Source: DASTFY01 sp963813375
Lineage (GTDB): Bacteria; Actinomycetota; Acidimicrobiia; Acidimicrobiales; Ilumatobacteraceae
Length of the DNA stretch: 64,000 nt
Assembly (NCBI GenBank): GCA_963813375.1
Contig: CAWEYT010000021.1
Location: forward strand, 153,473-217,472
Reading direction: 5' to 3'
Positions within the stretch are counted from its first letter, which is position 1; each line of letters opens with the position of its first letter. Position numbers and translations under genes: made by a program. Under the pieces are notes generated by a model. It ran no database searches, was not told the DNA's origin, and worked only from the letters and a program-made list of their open reading frames with translations. Shown piece by piece: positions 17,512-25,999 of this stretch.

Positions 17512-19599
17512 CTGCACCAGCCGTGCTGGCGGCGATCGCGGGCGAGCGATTGCGAGGAGCTCGGCTCGGGGCTCATCGCCCAGCCCTTCAACACCGTGAC
17601 GAGCCTCGCCTACGTCGTGGCCGGCGCCTGGATCATCCTCCGCCGCCGTGCCTGGCACCTCGATCCGTCCGCCACGGTCTTCGGCGTGCTCGTGGCGGCC
17701 TGTGGGGTCGGGAGCGTGGCCTACCACGCCGCCGCCAACGCCCCCGGCCGATGGCTGCACGACCTGTCCATCGTCGTGGCGCTCGCCTTCATCGCAGGAT
17801 GGCATCTCGCCCTGCTGCGGCGGGACGGCGCGGCATCGGCCGGCTGGGTGGCGACCGGCACCGCGGTCGTCGCCCTCGTCGTGATGGGGGTGGTGCTGGC
17901 CATCGAGCCTGACGCCACGAACGGCGTCGTGGCGGTGCTGGTGGCGGTCGCCCTGGTCGCCTACGTGATCCGGCGGATCCGCACGCGCACCCGACCGGCG
18001 TGGTCCGACCTCCCGTTCGTGGCTCTCGCCGCGGCCGCCGCGGTCGCGTTCGTGCTCGGCCGGACCAGCTCACCCGTGTGCGACGAGGACAGCATCTTCC
18101 AGTTCCACGGCCTCTGGCACATCGCCACGGCGGCGCTGGCACTCGTGTGGGCCCGGGCGGCGCTCTCCGAGTCGCCCAGAGGCGAAGGCGCGGCGAGGGC
18201 GGGCACGGACCACTTCATCGCCGCCGTGGCCGGCGCCGTCGTGCGTGGCTACTACCGGGAGGTGACGGTCGAGGGGCGGTCGAACGTGCCGGACGCCGGC
18301 CCGGTGCTGATCGTCATCAACCACTTCAACGGGCTCGTCGACCCTGTGGTCGCCGTGCACGCGCTCGGTCGGCTGCCCCGCTTCATCGCCAAGGCGACGC
18401 TGTGGAAGGTGACCCTGGCCCGGCCGTTCCTGGCCCTCGCCGGCCTCATCCCCGTCTACCGGACCGTGGACCAGACGGTCGACGAGCGGGACGCCGGTGC
18501 CGGCAACCGATCGGCGTTCGCCGCCTGCCACGAGGTGCTGGCCAAGCGGGGCACCGTGGCCATCTTCCCGGAGGGGACCACGAGCGCCCGTTCCCGGCTG
18601 GCCCCGGTCAAGACGGGTGCCGCTCGCATCGCCCTCGGCGCCTACGCGGCGGGCGTGGAAGACCTGATCATCGTGCCGCTCGGCCTCGCTTTCGAGGACC
18701 GGGTGGCCTTCCGCGGCCGGGCCTTCGTGGACATGGGCCCACCCATCCGGATGGCCGACCTGGTGCCCACCGTGGCGTCGGACGGGGCCACGGCCAGCGA
18801 GGACGACCACGTCGCCGTCGACCGGCTCACGGCCGAGATCGAGGCCCACCTGCGGGCCTGCGCCCCGAACTACGACACCCCGCGCGAGGAGGCGGTGCTG
18901 CAGATGGCGGCCAAGGTGGCGCTGCGACCCGATGGCGTCGCCGAGCACGAGCCGAACTTCGGCGAGGTCGAGCGCACGGCCCGCCGGCTGGCCCTGACGT
19001 CGGCGGCGGACCGGCACGAGGTCGAGACCGCAGTCGCCGACTACGCGCTCGACCTCCGCCTCGGCCAGCTGTCGGACGCGGAGATCACGCCCGGCCCCGG
19101 CCTCATCGGACGGCTGCGCAAGGCGGTCACCGCGCTCGTGCTCGTCCTGGTGTTCTCGCCGTTCATCCTCATCGGCCTGGCGGCCAACCTCGTGCCGTAC
19201 CTCATCGTCCGGTTGGCGTCCCGCCGGGTCCGCGTGCCGGTCACCAAGGGCACCGTGCGCATGCTGGTCGGCATCGCGGTCTTCCCCCTGACGTGGATCG
19301 TGCTGTCGGTCGTCCTGGCCGACGACTGGGAGGCGTTGGGGTTGTTCCTCCTGTTCGCCATCTCGGGCTTCGCGGGGTTGTGGGCCCTGGAGACCGCGCT
19401 CCTCAACGCCCGCACGCTGATGGCGTGGCGGGCGGGACGGGGCGAGCGGCGATGGTTCGCCGAGCAGCTGCGCGACCATCGTGCCCGGCTGGCCGCCATC
19501 GTCCAGCGAGCACTGGAACGCGTCCCCGCTGAGGCCGCGTCGGATGTGGGCGCCGGGTCGGGAGGACGGAGCGGGTCAGGGTTGGGTCAGGACGAGTAG
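17508..19599 (+). CDS. Ceramidase-like (CREST) domain fused to PlsC-type acyltransferase, frameshifted near 17547
   Basis: After repair of one extra base near 17547 the N-terminus reads D-CEELGSGLIAQPFNTVTS, the opening of alkaline-ceramidase/CREST membrane proteins. Metal and catalytic residues follow the family order: SVAYHAAAN (S-x3-H), WLHDLSIV (Asp), and FHGLWHIA (H-x3-H). These correspond to the Ser, three zinc His and Asp of alkaline ceramidase. From about residue 240 a glycerolipid acyltransferase domain starts, with INHFNGLVDP (NHxxxxD-like) and FPEGTTSARSR (FPEG). Two TM helices and a cytoplasmic tail end the protein. It may hydrolyse an amide-linked lipid and re-acylate a product (inference). 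The start overlaps the upstream stop. Confidence 0.72.
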
Positions 19600-21375
19600 A
19601 TCTCGTTGATCAGCTCCGCATGGCGGGCCAGGACCTTGGGCCGGATGACCTTCATGCTGGGTGTGAGCTCACCGCTCTCGATGGTGAAGTCACCGGGCAG
19701 GATGCGGAACGCCTTGATGGCCTCGGCGTGCGAGACGGCTTCGTTGGCGTGGTCGATGGCCTTCTGGACCTCCTGCTCGACCGCCTGCCGGCCCTCGGCG
19801 TCCACCGTCGAGGCCAGGCCGTGCTGGGAGGCGAACGCCGGGAGCTCCTCGGCGTCGAGCGTCACCAGGCACGAGATGAAGGGTTTGGCGTCTCCCACCA
19901 CCACGCACTGGCTGATGATCCGTTCGGAGCGCACGAGGTCCTCCAGGACGGCGGGGGCCACGTTCTTGCCTCCCGCCGTGACGATGAGGTCCTTCTTGCG
20001 TCCGGTGATGCGCAGGAACCCGCCGTCGTCGAGCTCGCCGATGTCACCGGTGGCGAACCAGCCGTCGTCGCCCAGGACCTCGGCGGTCGCTTCGGGGATT
20101 GTCCCAGTAGCCGCGGAAGATGTGGCCGCCCTTCAGGAGGATCTCGCCGTCCTCGGCGATGCGGGCCGATGCGCCGGGCACCGGCCGGCCGACGGTGCCG
20201 ATGCGCACGTTGTCCGGCGTGTTGACGGTGGCGCCGCCCGTCGTCTCGGTGAGCCCGTATCCCTCCATGATCAGGACGCCCGCGCCGTCGAAGAAGTGGC
20301 CGAGACGCTCGCCGAGAGGAGCACCGCCGGACAGGGCGAACCGCAACTGCCCCCCGAACGCGCCTCGCAGCTTGCCGTAGACGAGGCGGTCGAGCACCGC
20401 GTGCTCGGCCTTCGTGCGGCCGCCGACGCCTCCGCCGCCCCTGGCCTGCTTGGAGTAGTCGATGGCCACGGCGGCGGCCCGCTCGAAGATCCGCTTCTTG
20501 GCGCCCTTGCTGGCGCCGCTCTGGGCCGCGCCGAAGACCTTCTCGAAGATGCGAGGCACGGCCACGATGAACGTGGGCTTGAAGTCCTGCATCTCCGGCA
20601 CCAGGCGGGCGACGCTGCTCACGTACCCGATGCGCACCCCGTTGGTCACACAGGCCACCTGCACCACCCTGGCGAGGATGTGGGCCAGCGGCAGGAAGGC
20701 GAGGGTCGAGCTGTCGGCATCGAGCACCTCGCGCAACGCGACCGCGGCTTGGCGGGCGTCCCAGATGAGGTTGTGGTGGGTGAGCGCGCACCCCTTCGGG
20801 CGGCCGGTGGTGCCCGACGTGTAGACCAGCGTGCCCAGGTCGTCGTGGCTGATCGCTTCGATCCGGGCGTCCACCTCGCTCTGGGGGATCTGGTGCCCGA
20901 GCTTGATGAGCTCGGCCACGGCCCCGTCGTCGACCGTGAACGCGTGCTTGGCCTGCGGAAGCTTGTCGGCCACCGAGTCGAAGACCTTGCGCTGCTGATC
21001 GGAGCCGCAGATCACGGCCACCGCACCGCTGTTGCCGACGATCCACTCGACCTGGTCGGCCGAAGAGGTCTCGTAGATCGTGACCGTCGCGCAACCAGCG
21101 GCCCAGATGGCGTAGTCGAGGTACGTGAACTCGATCCGCGCCGGCATGAACAGGCACACCCGGGAACCCGGCTCGATGCCGAGGTGGATGAGCCCGGCGG
21201 CCAGCTCCCGCACGGTGGTGATGAGCTGCGCGGTGGACACGTCGACGAAGCGGTCGGCGGCCCGGTAGGCCAGCGCCGGCCGGTCCGGGGAGCGCTCCCC
21301 GTTGGCCAGCAGGGCGGTGACGACGTTGTCGCCCGGCGGCACGTCGACGGCGCCGGGCGTGGTGAACTCCTGCAT
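19587..21375 (-). CDS. Long-chain fatty-acid-CoA ligase (FadD15-like), frameshifted near 20098
   Basis: The protein is about 595 residues. The first frame carries the adenylation domain: LVYTSGTTGRPKGCALTHHN (P-loop), VAVPRIFEKVFGAAQ and GYGLTETTGG, the segment typical of large FadD15/ACSL ligases. The second frame completes the C-terminus with GGKNVAPAVLEDLVRSERI and LTPSMKVIRPKVLARHAELI, where the lysine of MKV(I/R) is expected to be catalytic. The break is near 20098, inside GYWDNP. It activates long-chain fatty acids with ATP. It is convergent with the ceramidase-acyltransferase gene (13-bp overlap), which uses acyl groups as well, so a shared lipid-remodelling role is plausible. Confidence 0.85.
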
Positions 21376-21472
21376 GCGATCCCCTCATCGGTGGCTGGCG
21401 CGGGCGACCTCGCCGCGCCGCAGATGAGCGAGCGTAGTCAGGCCTCCCGGTCGGCCTGGCCGGCTGGTCGGC

Positions 21473-21904
21473 CTAGTCGGCCTGGTCGGCCTTCTCCAGG
21501 CTGAGTGAGACGCTGTTCATGCAGTACCGCTGGCCCGTCGGCTGGGGGCCGTCGGGGAAGAGGTGGCCGAGGTGGGAGCCACACCGGCGGCACCGCACCT
21601 CGGTGCGCACCATGCCGTGGCTGCGGTCCTCGATCAGGTCGACCGCGTCCGCGTCCACGGCGTCGTAGAAGCTCGGCCAGCCCGTGCCGGACTCGAACTT
21701 GGTGTCGGACGTGAACAGCACCGCTCCACACGCCGCGCAGTGGTAGGTGCCCTCGGCGTGCTCGTCCCAGTAGGCGCCGCTGAAGGCCCGCTCCGTTCCG
21801 GCCTCCCGCAGCACGTGGTACTGCGCCGGCGTGAGGACCTCCCGCCACTCGGCCTCGGAGCGCTGCACCGGTGCCTCGTTCGTGGATTCGGCGTCATTCT
21901 CCAT
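21473..21904 (-). CDS. msrB: Peptide-methionine (R)-S-oxide reductase
   Basis: The product has 143 residues and complete MsrB landmarks. The zinc cysteine pairs are CAACGAVLF and CRRCGSHLGH. The substrate pocket is FESGTGWPSFYD, and the catalytic cysteine lies in RYCMNSVSL. The N-terminal EWREVLTPAQYHVLREAGTE is also typical. It reduces the R epimer of methionine sulfoxide in oxidised proteins or free amino acid with thioredoxin. The catalytic cysteine is Cys rather than selenocysteine. It is divergent from the GlsB-like gene with 31 bp between start codons. Confidence 0.95.
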   Translation of the reverse strand: MENDAESTNEAPVQRSEAEWREVLTPAQYHVLREAGTERAFSGAYWDEHAEGTYHCAACGAVLFTSDTKFESGTGWPSFYDAVDADAVDLIEDRSHGMVRTEVRCRRCGSHLGHLFPDGPQPTGQRYCMNSVSLSLEKADQAD

Positions 21905-21923
21905 GACCTCATGATGGCGCGGC

Positions 21924-21929
21924 TACCCT
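21924..21929 (+). promoter_or_regulatory. -10 box TACCCT, GlsB-like gene
   Basis: TACCCT is followed by 6 nt and the GTG at 21936, with no room for a ribosome binding site. Confidence 0.5.
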
Positions 21930-21935
21930 CCGGCC

Positions 21936-22196
21936 GTGCTCATCCTTGGCATCATCCTGTTCGGCGTCGTCGCGGGCTGGGTCGCCCGGACGATCCTCGG
22001 CCGAAGCGACCTGAGCTGGGGTCGCACGATCCTGTACGGGCTCATCGGCTCCTTCGTCGGCGGTCTGGTGCTGAGCCTGCTCTTCGGGGACGGGCTGTCG
22101 CTGCGCCCGAGCGGGATCATCGGCAGCATCCTGGGCGCCATGCTGCTCATCTTGGGGGATCAGATCATCCGTGGCCGACGTACTGCCAAGCCCTGA
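21936..22196 (+). CDS. GlsB/YeaQ/YmgE-family stress-response membrane protein
   Basis: The product has 86 residues and three hydrophobic helices: LGIILFGVVAGWVARTILGR, then GRTILYGLIGSFVGGLVLSL and GIIGSILGAMLLILGDQIIR. The glycine-rich spacing (GxxxGxxAG, GSFVGG, GSILGA) identifies the transglycosylase-associated/GlsB family, which is often induced by stress. It starts at a leaderless GTG. Its last 26 bp overlap the start of the next membrane protein, suggesting co-expression. Confidence 0.8.
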   Translation: MLILGIILFGVVAGWVARTILGRSDLSWGRTILYGLIGSFVGGLVLSLLFGDGLSLRPSGIIGSILGAMLLILGDQIIRGRRTAKP

Positions 22197-23460
22197 GCCC
22201 GCCCCGTCCGGGGGGGCGCCGGTGTCGCCTCCCGCCGCTGCCGCCGACGATGTCGCCACCGCGGCGGCTCCGCCGTCGAAGCCGGCCCGCCCGGCCCTGT
22301 GGCGGCGCATCGTCGTTCCGCTGTGCGTCACCCTCGGATGCATCCTCGCCGCGCTGAGCGTGGCGGCCACCTGGATCAAGCTGACGGCACTCGACACCGA
22401 CACGTACGTCGAAACCGTCGGCCCGTTGGTGGAGGACGAGGCGGTCACCACGGCGCTGTCGACCAGGCTGTCCGACCGGTTGTTCACCGCCGTCGACGTG
22501 GAGGCGACCGTCGAGGGGCTCCTGCCGGACCGGGCCCAGGCGCTGGCCCCCGCCCTCGTGGCCATCGTCGAGCGGTACGCCGCCGACCTGCTCGACCGCG
22601 TCGTCGAGTCCGACCAGTTCCGCACCCTCTGGGTCGAGGCCAACCGCGTGGCTCACACCCAGATCGTCAAGCTCCTGAAAGGCGAACTGGTGCCGACCGA
22701 GGCCAAGCAGGTCGTGCTCGACTTCGGCACGACGGTGCAGGACCTGGACGCCCGGCTGCAGGAGCGGGGGATCGAGCTGCCCATCGACCGCGAGCGGATC
22801 AACGAGGCCGGGCAGTTCGTGGTGGCCACCCAGGAGCAGCTGGACACGGTTCGCCAAGCCGTCGAGTGGCTGGACCGGCTGGCCTTCGTGCTGCCGATCC
22901 TGACCGTGATCATGTTCGTCCTCGCCATCCTGATCTCGCGCCGGCGGCCCCGCACGCTCATGTGGATCGGGCTGGGCAGCATCATCACCTTCGCCATCCT
23001 GGCGATCGTGATACGGCTCGTGCGCCGCACCGTCATCAACGGCATCGACGACCCGATCACCCGCGACGCGGCCGACGCCATCTGGAGCCAGCTCCTCAGC
23101 GGGCTACGGACGCAGGTCCTGGTCGCGGTGTTCCTGGCCCTGCTGGTCGCCGTGGCCGGCTGGCTCCTCGGCGGGTCGAAGGCTGCGGCCAGCGGGCGCG
23201 AGGGCCTGAGGCACGGGATCGCCAGGCTGCGGGGCGACCGGTCGGCCGCTCCGGGAGGGTTCGCCACCTTCGTCGGGCGCTACCGCCGGCCCATCCAGCT
23301 GGTCGCCGTGGCCATCGGCATCCTTGTGCTGCTCAACGCCGCGAAGATCACGTTCGGTCTGGTGCTGCTGGCGGCGCTGATCGTCATCGTGGTGCTCGTC
23401 CTGGTCGAGCTCATCGCCGGGCCTCCGTCAGCGGCGGACGCGGCCGAGGGCGGGTCCTGA
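22171..23460 (+). CDS. Conserved actinobacterial integral membrane protein
   Basis: The product has 429 residues: a Pro/Ala-rich cytoplasmic arm, TM1 (LCVTLGCILAALSVAATWIK), and an extracytoplasmic helical region. That region begins DTDTYVETVGPLVEDEAVTT and continues through LLDRVVESDQFRTLWVEANR. TM2-TM5 and a short acidic tail follow. The arrangement of a TM helix, a 'LSDRLF'-type helical domain, then paired TM helices recurs in the N-terminal part of the PLC-like protein at 12616-14902. Function unknown. The 3' end overlaps the open frame of mftF on the other strand. Confidence 0.75.
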   Translation: MADVLPSPEPAPSGGAPVSPPAAAADDVATAAAPPSKPARPALWRRIVVPLCVTLGCILAALSVAATWIKLTALDTDTYVETVGPLVEDEAVTTALSTRLSDRLFTAVDVEATVEGLLPDRAQALAPALVAIVERYAADLLDRVVESDQFRTLWVEANRVAHTQIVKLLKGELVPTEAKQVVLDFGTTVQDLDARLQERGIELPIDRERINEAGQFVVATQEQLDTVRQAVEWLDRLAFVLPILTVIMFVLAILISRRRPRTLMWIGLGSIITFAILAIVIRLVRRTVINGIDDPITRDAADAIWSQLLSGLRTQVLVAVFLALLVAVAGWLLGGSKAAASGREGLRHGIARLRGDRSAAPGGFATFVGRYRRPIQLVAVAIGILVLLNAAKITFGLVLLAALIVIVVLVLVELIAGPPSAADAAEGGS

Positions 23461-24854
23461 GACTTCCCGGCCGGCGCGGGAGGATCGCGCCCGGGCCGGC
23501 GCTCCCGCAGCGCGCCCGCCCAGACACCGGCCCCGTAGGCCAGGTCGTCGACGGCCCGGAGCGCGGCGTAGGCCAGCGGGTTCGACCGGGAAGCGCGGGG
23601 GCCGCCCAGCGTCCGGACCCAGTCGAGGGCCGCGGGGAACACCGCCGCGATGAGGAGCGGGCGGCGGGCACGTCGTGCGACGAGCGCGACGAGAAGCGGG
23701 CGGCGGGCACGTCGTGCGACGAGCGCGACGGCCACGGCGACCGGCCACCAGACCCGCGTGACAGACGACGCGAGTTGCTCACCGGCTCGGACGAAGCCGA
23801 GCGCGGCCAGGCGCAGGGCCTCGCGGTCACGCTCCGGTACCGGCGGGAGTCGTCGTCGGACCGCCGTGGCCGGCGCCAGCCCGGCCAGCACCCCGGCGAG
23901 CGGGAACCCCGCGGCCACGGCCAGCCAGCCCGCGGCGGCCCACGGCTGAACGACGACGGGGGCGACGAGACCCGGATGGCGCCGGTCCAACGCGGCCGCG
24001 GATCGGCCGTAGCCGAACCGCTGCCGCGCCAGTGCACGTACCGTGCCGCGGCTCCGATGGCCCACGACGGCGCGGGGCTCGTACCGGCACCGCCAGCCCT
24101 GCTCCACCAGCCGCCACACGAGGTCGACGTCCTCGCCGACCCGCAGCGTCGGGTCGAAGCCGCCGACGGCGTCCAGCGCCGCGGCGCGCACGACCAGTGC
24201 TGCGGCGGGCACGTAGGCGACGCGGGTGGCCGGCGCCACCCGGGCCTCGACAGGTCCGAGGTCGAGCGGGCTGCGGGTGGCCTCGTAGCGGGCGATGGCG
24301 CCAGGTCCGGGCAGGCTGCGCACCCGAGGCGCCACCAGCGCCACCCGCTCGTCATCGAAGTGGCCGAGCAGGGCTTCCAGCCACCCCGGCTCGGGCACGC
24401 AGTCGGCGTCGACGAACGCCAGCAGCGGGGTGGTGGCGCGCCGCCGGCCGGTGGCGCGGGCCGCGGCCGGTCCTTCGTTGCCGGAATGGCGCAGCAGGTG
24501 GTACCCCGCCGCCACCGGGACCGGGACACGGCTGGCGTCGTCGACCACGACCACGGAACGCACCTCGCCGAGGGCGTGCACGGTCGGCTGTGGGTCCTGG
24601 TCGCGAACGGGCACGATCACGGTGACGTCGCTGGTGCCGAACCGCCCCGCGCCGGGCCGGGGGTGGGCGGTGCCGGTGTCGAGCAGTCGGTCGAGCAGTT
24701 CGTGGGCCGAGGCGGGGACGTCGTCGCCCTGCTCGATGGCGTCGATCACCCGCTGGCCGCCCGGCCCGAGCCGGAACACGGTCAGCGGTGACCCGCCCAG
24801 CAGGACGCTGCCGCCCCCGAGCCGGCGGGTGGTGCGGTCGAGCGCGACGCGCAC
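23280..24854 (-). CDS. mftF: Mycofactocin glycosyltransferase MftF (3' end probably over-extended)
   Basis: It is a GT2-type enzyme: VTVIVPVRDQDPQPTV, RSVVVVDDASR, LAFVDADCVPEPGWLEAL (DxD), VRSLPGPGAIARYEA and FDPTLRVGEDVDLVWRLVEQ, then RCRYEPRAVVGHRSRG. The N-terminal arm RRLGGGSVLLGGSPLTVFRL and the whole layout match MftF, which adds glucose units to mycofactocin. Residues 1-465 (down to about 23461) are convincing. The last 60 codons are antisense to the neighbouring membrane gene, so a lost stop is likely. A 39-bp tandem duplication (23657-23734) repeats ALVARRARRPLL within the hydrophobic C-terminal part. The GTG start comes one base after the etfB stop. Confidence 0.87.
   Translation of the reverse strand: MRVALDRTTRRLGGGSVLLGGSPLTVFRLGPGGQRVIDAIEQGDDVPASAHELLDRLLDTGTAHPRPGAGRFGTSDVTVIVPVRDQDPQPTVHALGEVRSVVVVDDASRVPVPVAAGYHLLRHSGNEGPAAARATGRRRATTPLLAFVDADCVPEPGWLEALLGHFDDERVALVAPRVRSLPGPGAIARYEATRSPLDLGPVEARVAPATRVAYVPAAALVVRAAALDAVGGFDPTLRVGEDVDLVWRLVEQGWRCRYEPRAVVGHRSRGTVRALARQRFGYGRSAAALDRRHPGLVAPVVVQPWAAAGWLAVAAGFPLAGVLAGLAPATAVRRRLPPVPERDREALRLAALGFVRAGEQLASSVTRVWWPVAVAVALVARRARRPLLVALVARRARRPLLIAAVFPAALDWVRTLGGPRASRSNPLAYAALRAVDDLAYGAGVWAGALRERRPGRDPPAPAGKSQDPPSAASAADGGPAMSSTRTSTTMTISAASSTRPNVIFAALSSTRMPMATATSWMGRR
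23657..23734. repeat. 39-bp tandem duplication inside mftF
   Basis: Two nearly identical 39-bp units starting at 23657 and 23696 encode a repeated 13-residue segment (VALVARRARRPLL) within a TM-like region. It is in frame, so the protein is lengthened but not broken. Confidence 0.8.
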
Positions 24855-24855
24855 G

Positions 24856-25683
24856 TCAGCCCGGGAGGTCGTAGCCCCAGGAGGTCATCGCCTCCAGGAG
24901 TCGCGCTGCCGCGTCGGCCGGCGCGAGGGTCACCACCTCGCTGTGGGCCTTGGTCGCGCCGGCATCGGTCAGGGCGGCGATGCGGTCGAGCGCATCGGCG
25001 CCCGGGGGCGCCGGCAGGACCCGGGCGCGGGGCCGGAACGGACGGAGCGCCGTCTCGACGGCCGGGGGGCCGACCGGCTCGGGTCCGATCCGATCGACGT
25101 TCGCCGTGCGCGCCCACCGCGCCGCGGCCAGCGAGGCCCGTCGCAGGTGGGCCGTCGCGCCCTCGACGGAGACCACGCCACCACCCGTCAGGGCCACGCG
25201 CTCCCGCCGCCCGCGGTCCAGCCGCCGCAGTCCGGTCAACCCGGCACCGGGGGTGACCTGGACCTCCACCAGGCCGAGTGCCTGGGCCAGACCGAGCTCG
25301 GCGGCCAGGTAGGCGGGGACGGAACCCGAGCCCCGATCGAGCGAGTGGTCCCCGCACCACACCATCGTCACCCCGGCGTCGCGCAGGATGGCGGCGAGGG
25401 CCATGGCCACGGCGTCGGATGGTTCGGCTCCGGTCAGGGGGACGAGGACGGCCCGGTCGGCGCCTGCGGCCAGGGCGTGGCGGAGCACGGCTTCGGCCGG
25501 TGGAGGACCGGCGCTGATCGCCAGCACCGGTTGGCCTGTCGCCTCGCCGGTCCGCAGCGCCCACTCGAGGGCTGCCTCGTCGGCCGGGGAGGCGCCGGCT
25601 GTCCGGGCGTCGGTCTGCACGTGGGCGTTCAGCGGGTCGATCTCCGGGCGCCGGTCGACCCACTTGAGGCAGACCGCGATCAC
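24856..25683 (-). CDS. Mycofactocin-associated electron transfer flavoprotein, beta subunit
   Basis: The product has 275 residues and begins VIAVCLKWVDRRPEIDPLNA, the usual EtfB opening. It continues through DEAALEWALRTGEATGQPVL, LRHALAAGADRAVLVP, MVWCGDHSLDRGSGSVPAYL and AAELGLAQALGLVEVQV. With EtfA it forms a heterodimer that carries FAD and moves electrons from dehydrogenases to an ETF:quinone oxidoreductase-like partner. The order etfA-fixC-fixX-etfB in one operon with the mycofactocin OYE enzyme and mftF argues for a dedicated function. The GTG start at 25683 is 7 nt after the fixX stop. Confidence 0.85.
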   Translation of the reverse strand: MIAVCLKWVDRRPEIDPLNAHVQTDARTAGASPADEAALEWALRTGEATGQPVLAISAGPPPAEAVLRHALAAGADRAVLVPLTGAEPSDAVAMALAAILRDAGVTMVWCGDHSLDRGSGSVPAYLAAELGLAQALGLVEVQVTPGAGLTGLRRLDRGRRERVALTGGGVVSVEGATAHLRRASLAAARWARTANVDRIGPEPVGPPAVETALRPFRPRARVLPAPPGADALDRIAALTDAGATKAHSEVVTLAPADAAARLLEAMTSWGYDLPG

Positions 25684-25690
25684 CGTGCCC

Positions 25691-25999
25691 TCATGTCCGG
25701 CGGAACACGACGCCGTGGCCGCCGTCGGGGTACGTCCACGTGATCGCCCCGGCGGTGTCGCAGGCGAGGTAGCAGGTTCCGCACTCGAAGCACTGCTCGT
25801 AGTTGAACAGGATGCCTCCGTCCGCGGTGGGAACGAAGAGGTTGGCCGGACAGGCCACGACGCACGCCCGCGTCGTGCAGCCCCGGCACGCGTCACCGTC
25901 GACCGTGATGTGGGCGCGCTCGTGCACCACGAAGTCCGTCGTCGCCATCCGGTCCTCGAAGCTGATGGCGGCCCAGGTGGTTGCAAACGGAACGCTCAT
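25691..25999 (-). CDS. FixX-like ferredoxin
   Basis: The product has 102 residues with two cysteine clusters: CRGCTTRACVVACP and CFECGTCYLACD. This is the FixX/ETF-QO ferredoxin pattern, which supplies an iron-sulphur cluster to the FixC flavoprotein. The central NLFVPTADGGILFNYEQC and C-terminal ITWTYPDGGHGVVFRR match FixX. The ATG overlaps the fixC stop (ATGA). Together with FixC it is expected to receive electrons from the ETF dimer and pass them to quinone. Confidence 0.88.
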   Translation of the reverse strand: MSVPFATTWAAISFEDRMATTDFVVHERAHITVDGDACRGCTTRACVVACPANLFVPTADGGILFNYEQCFECGTCYLACDTAGAITWTYPDGGHGVVFRRT

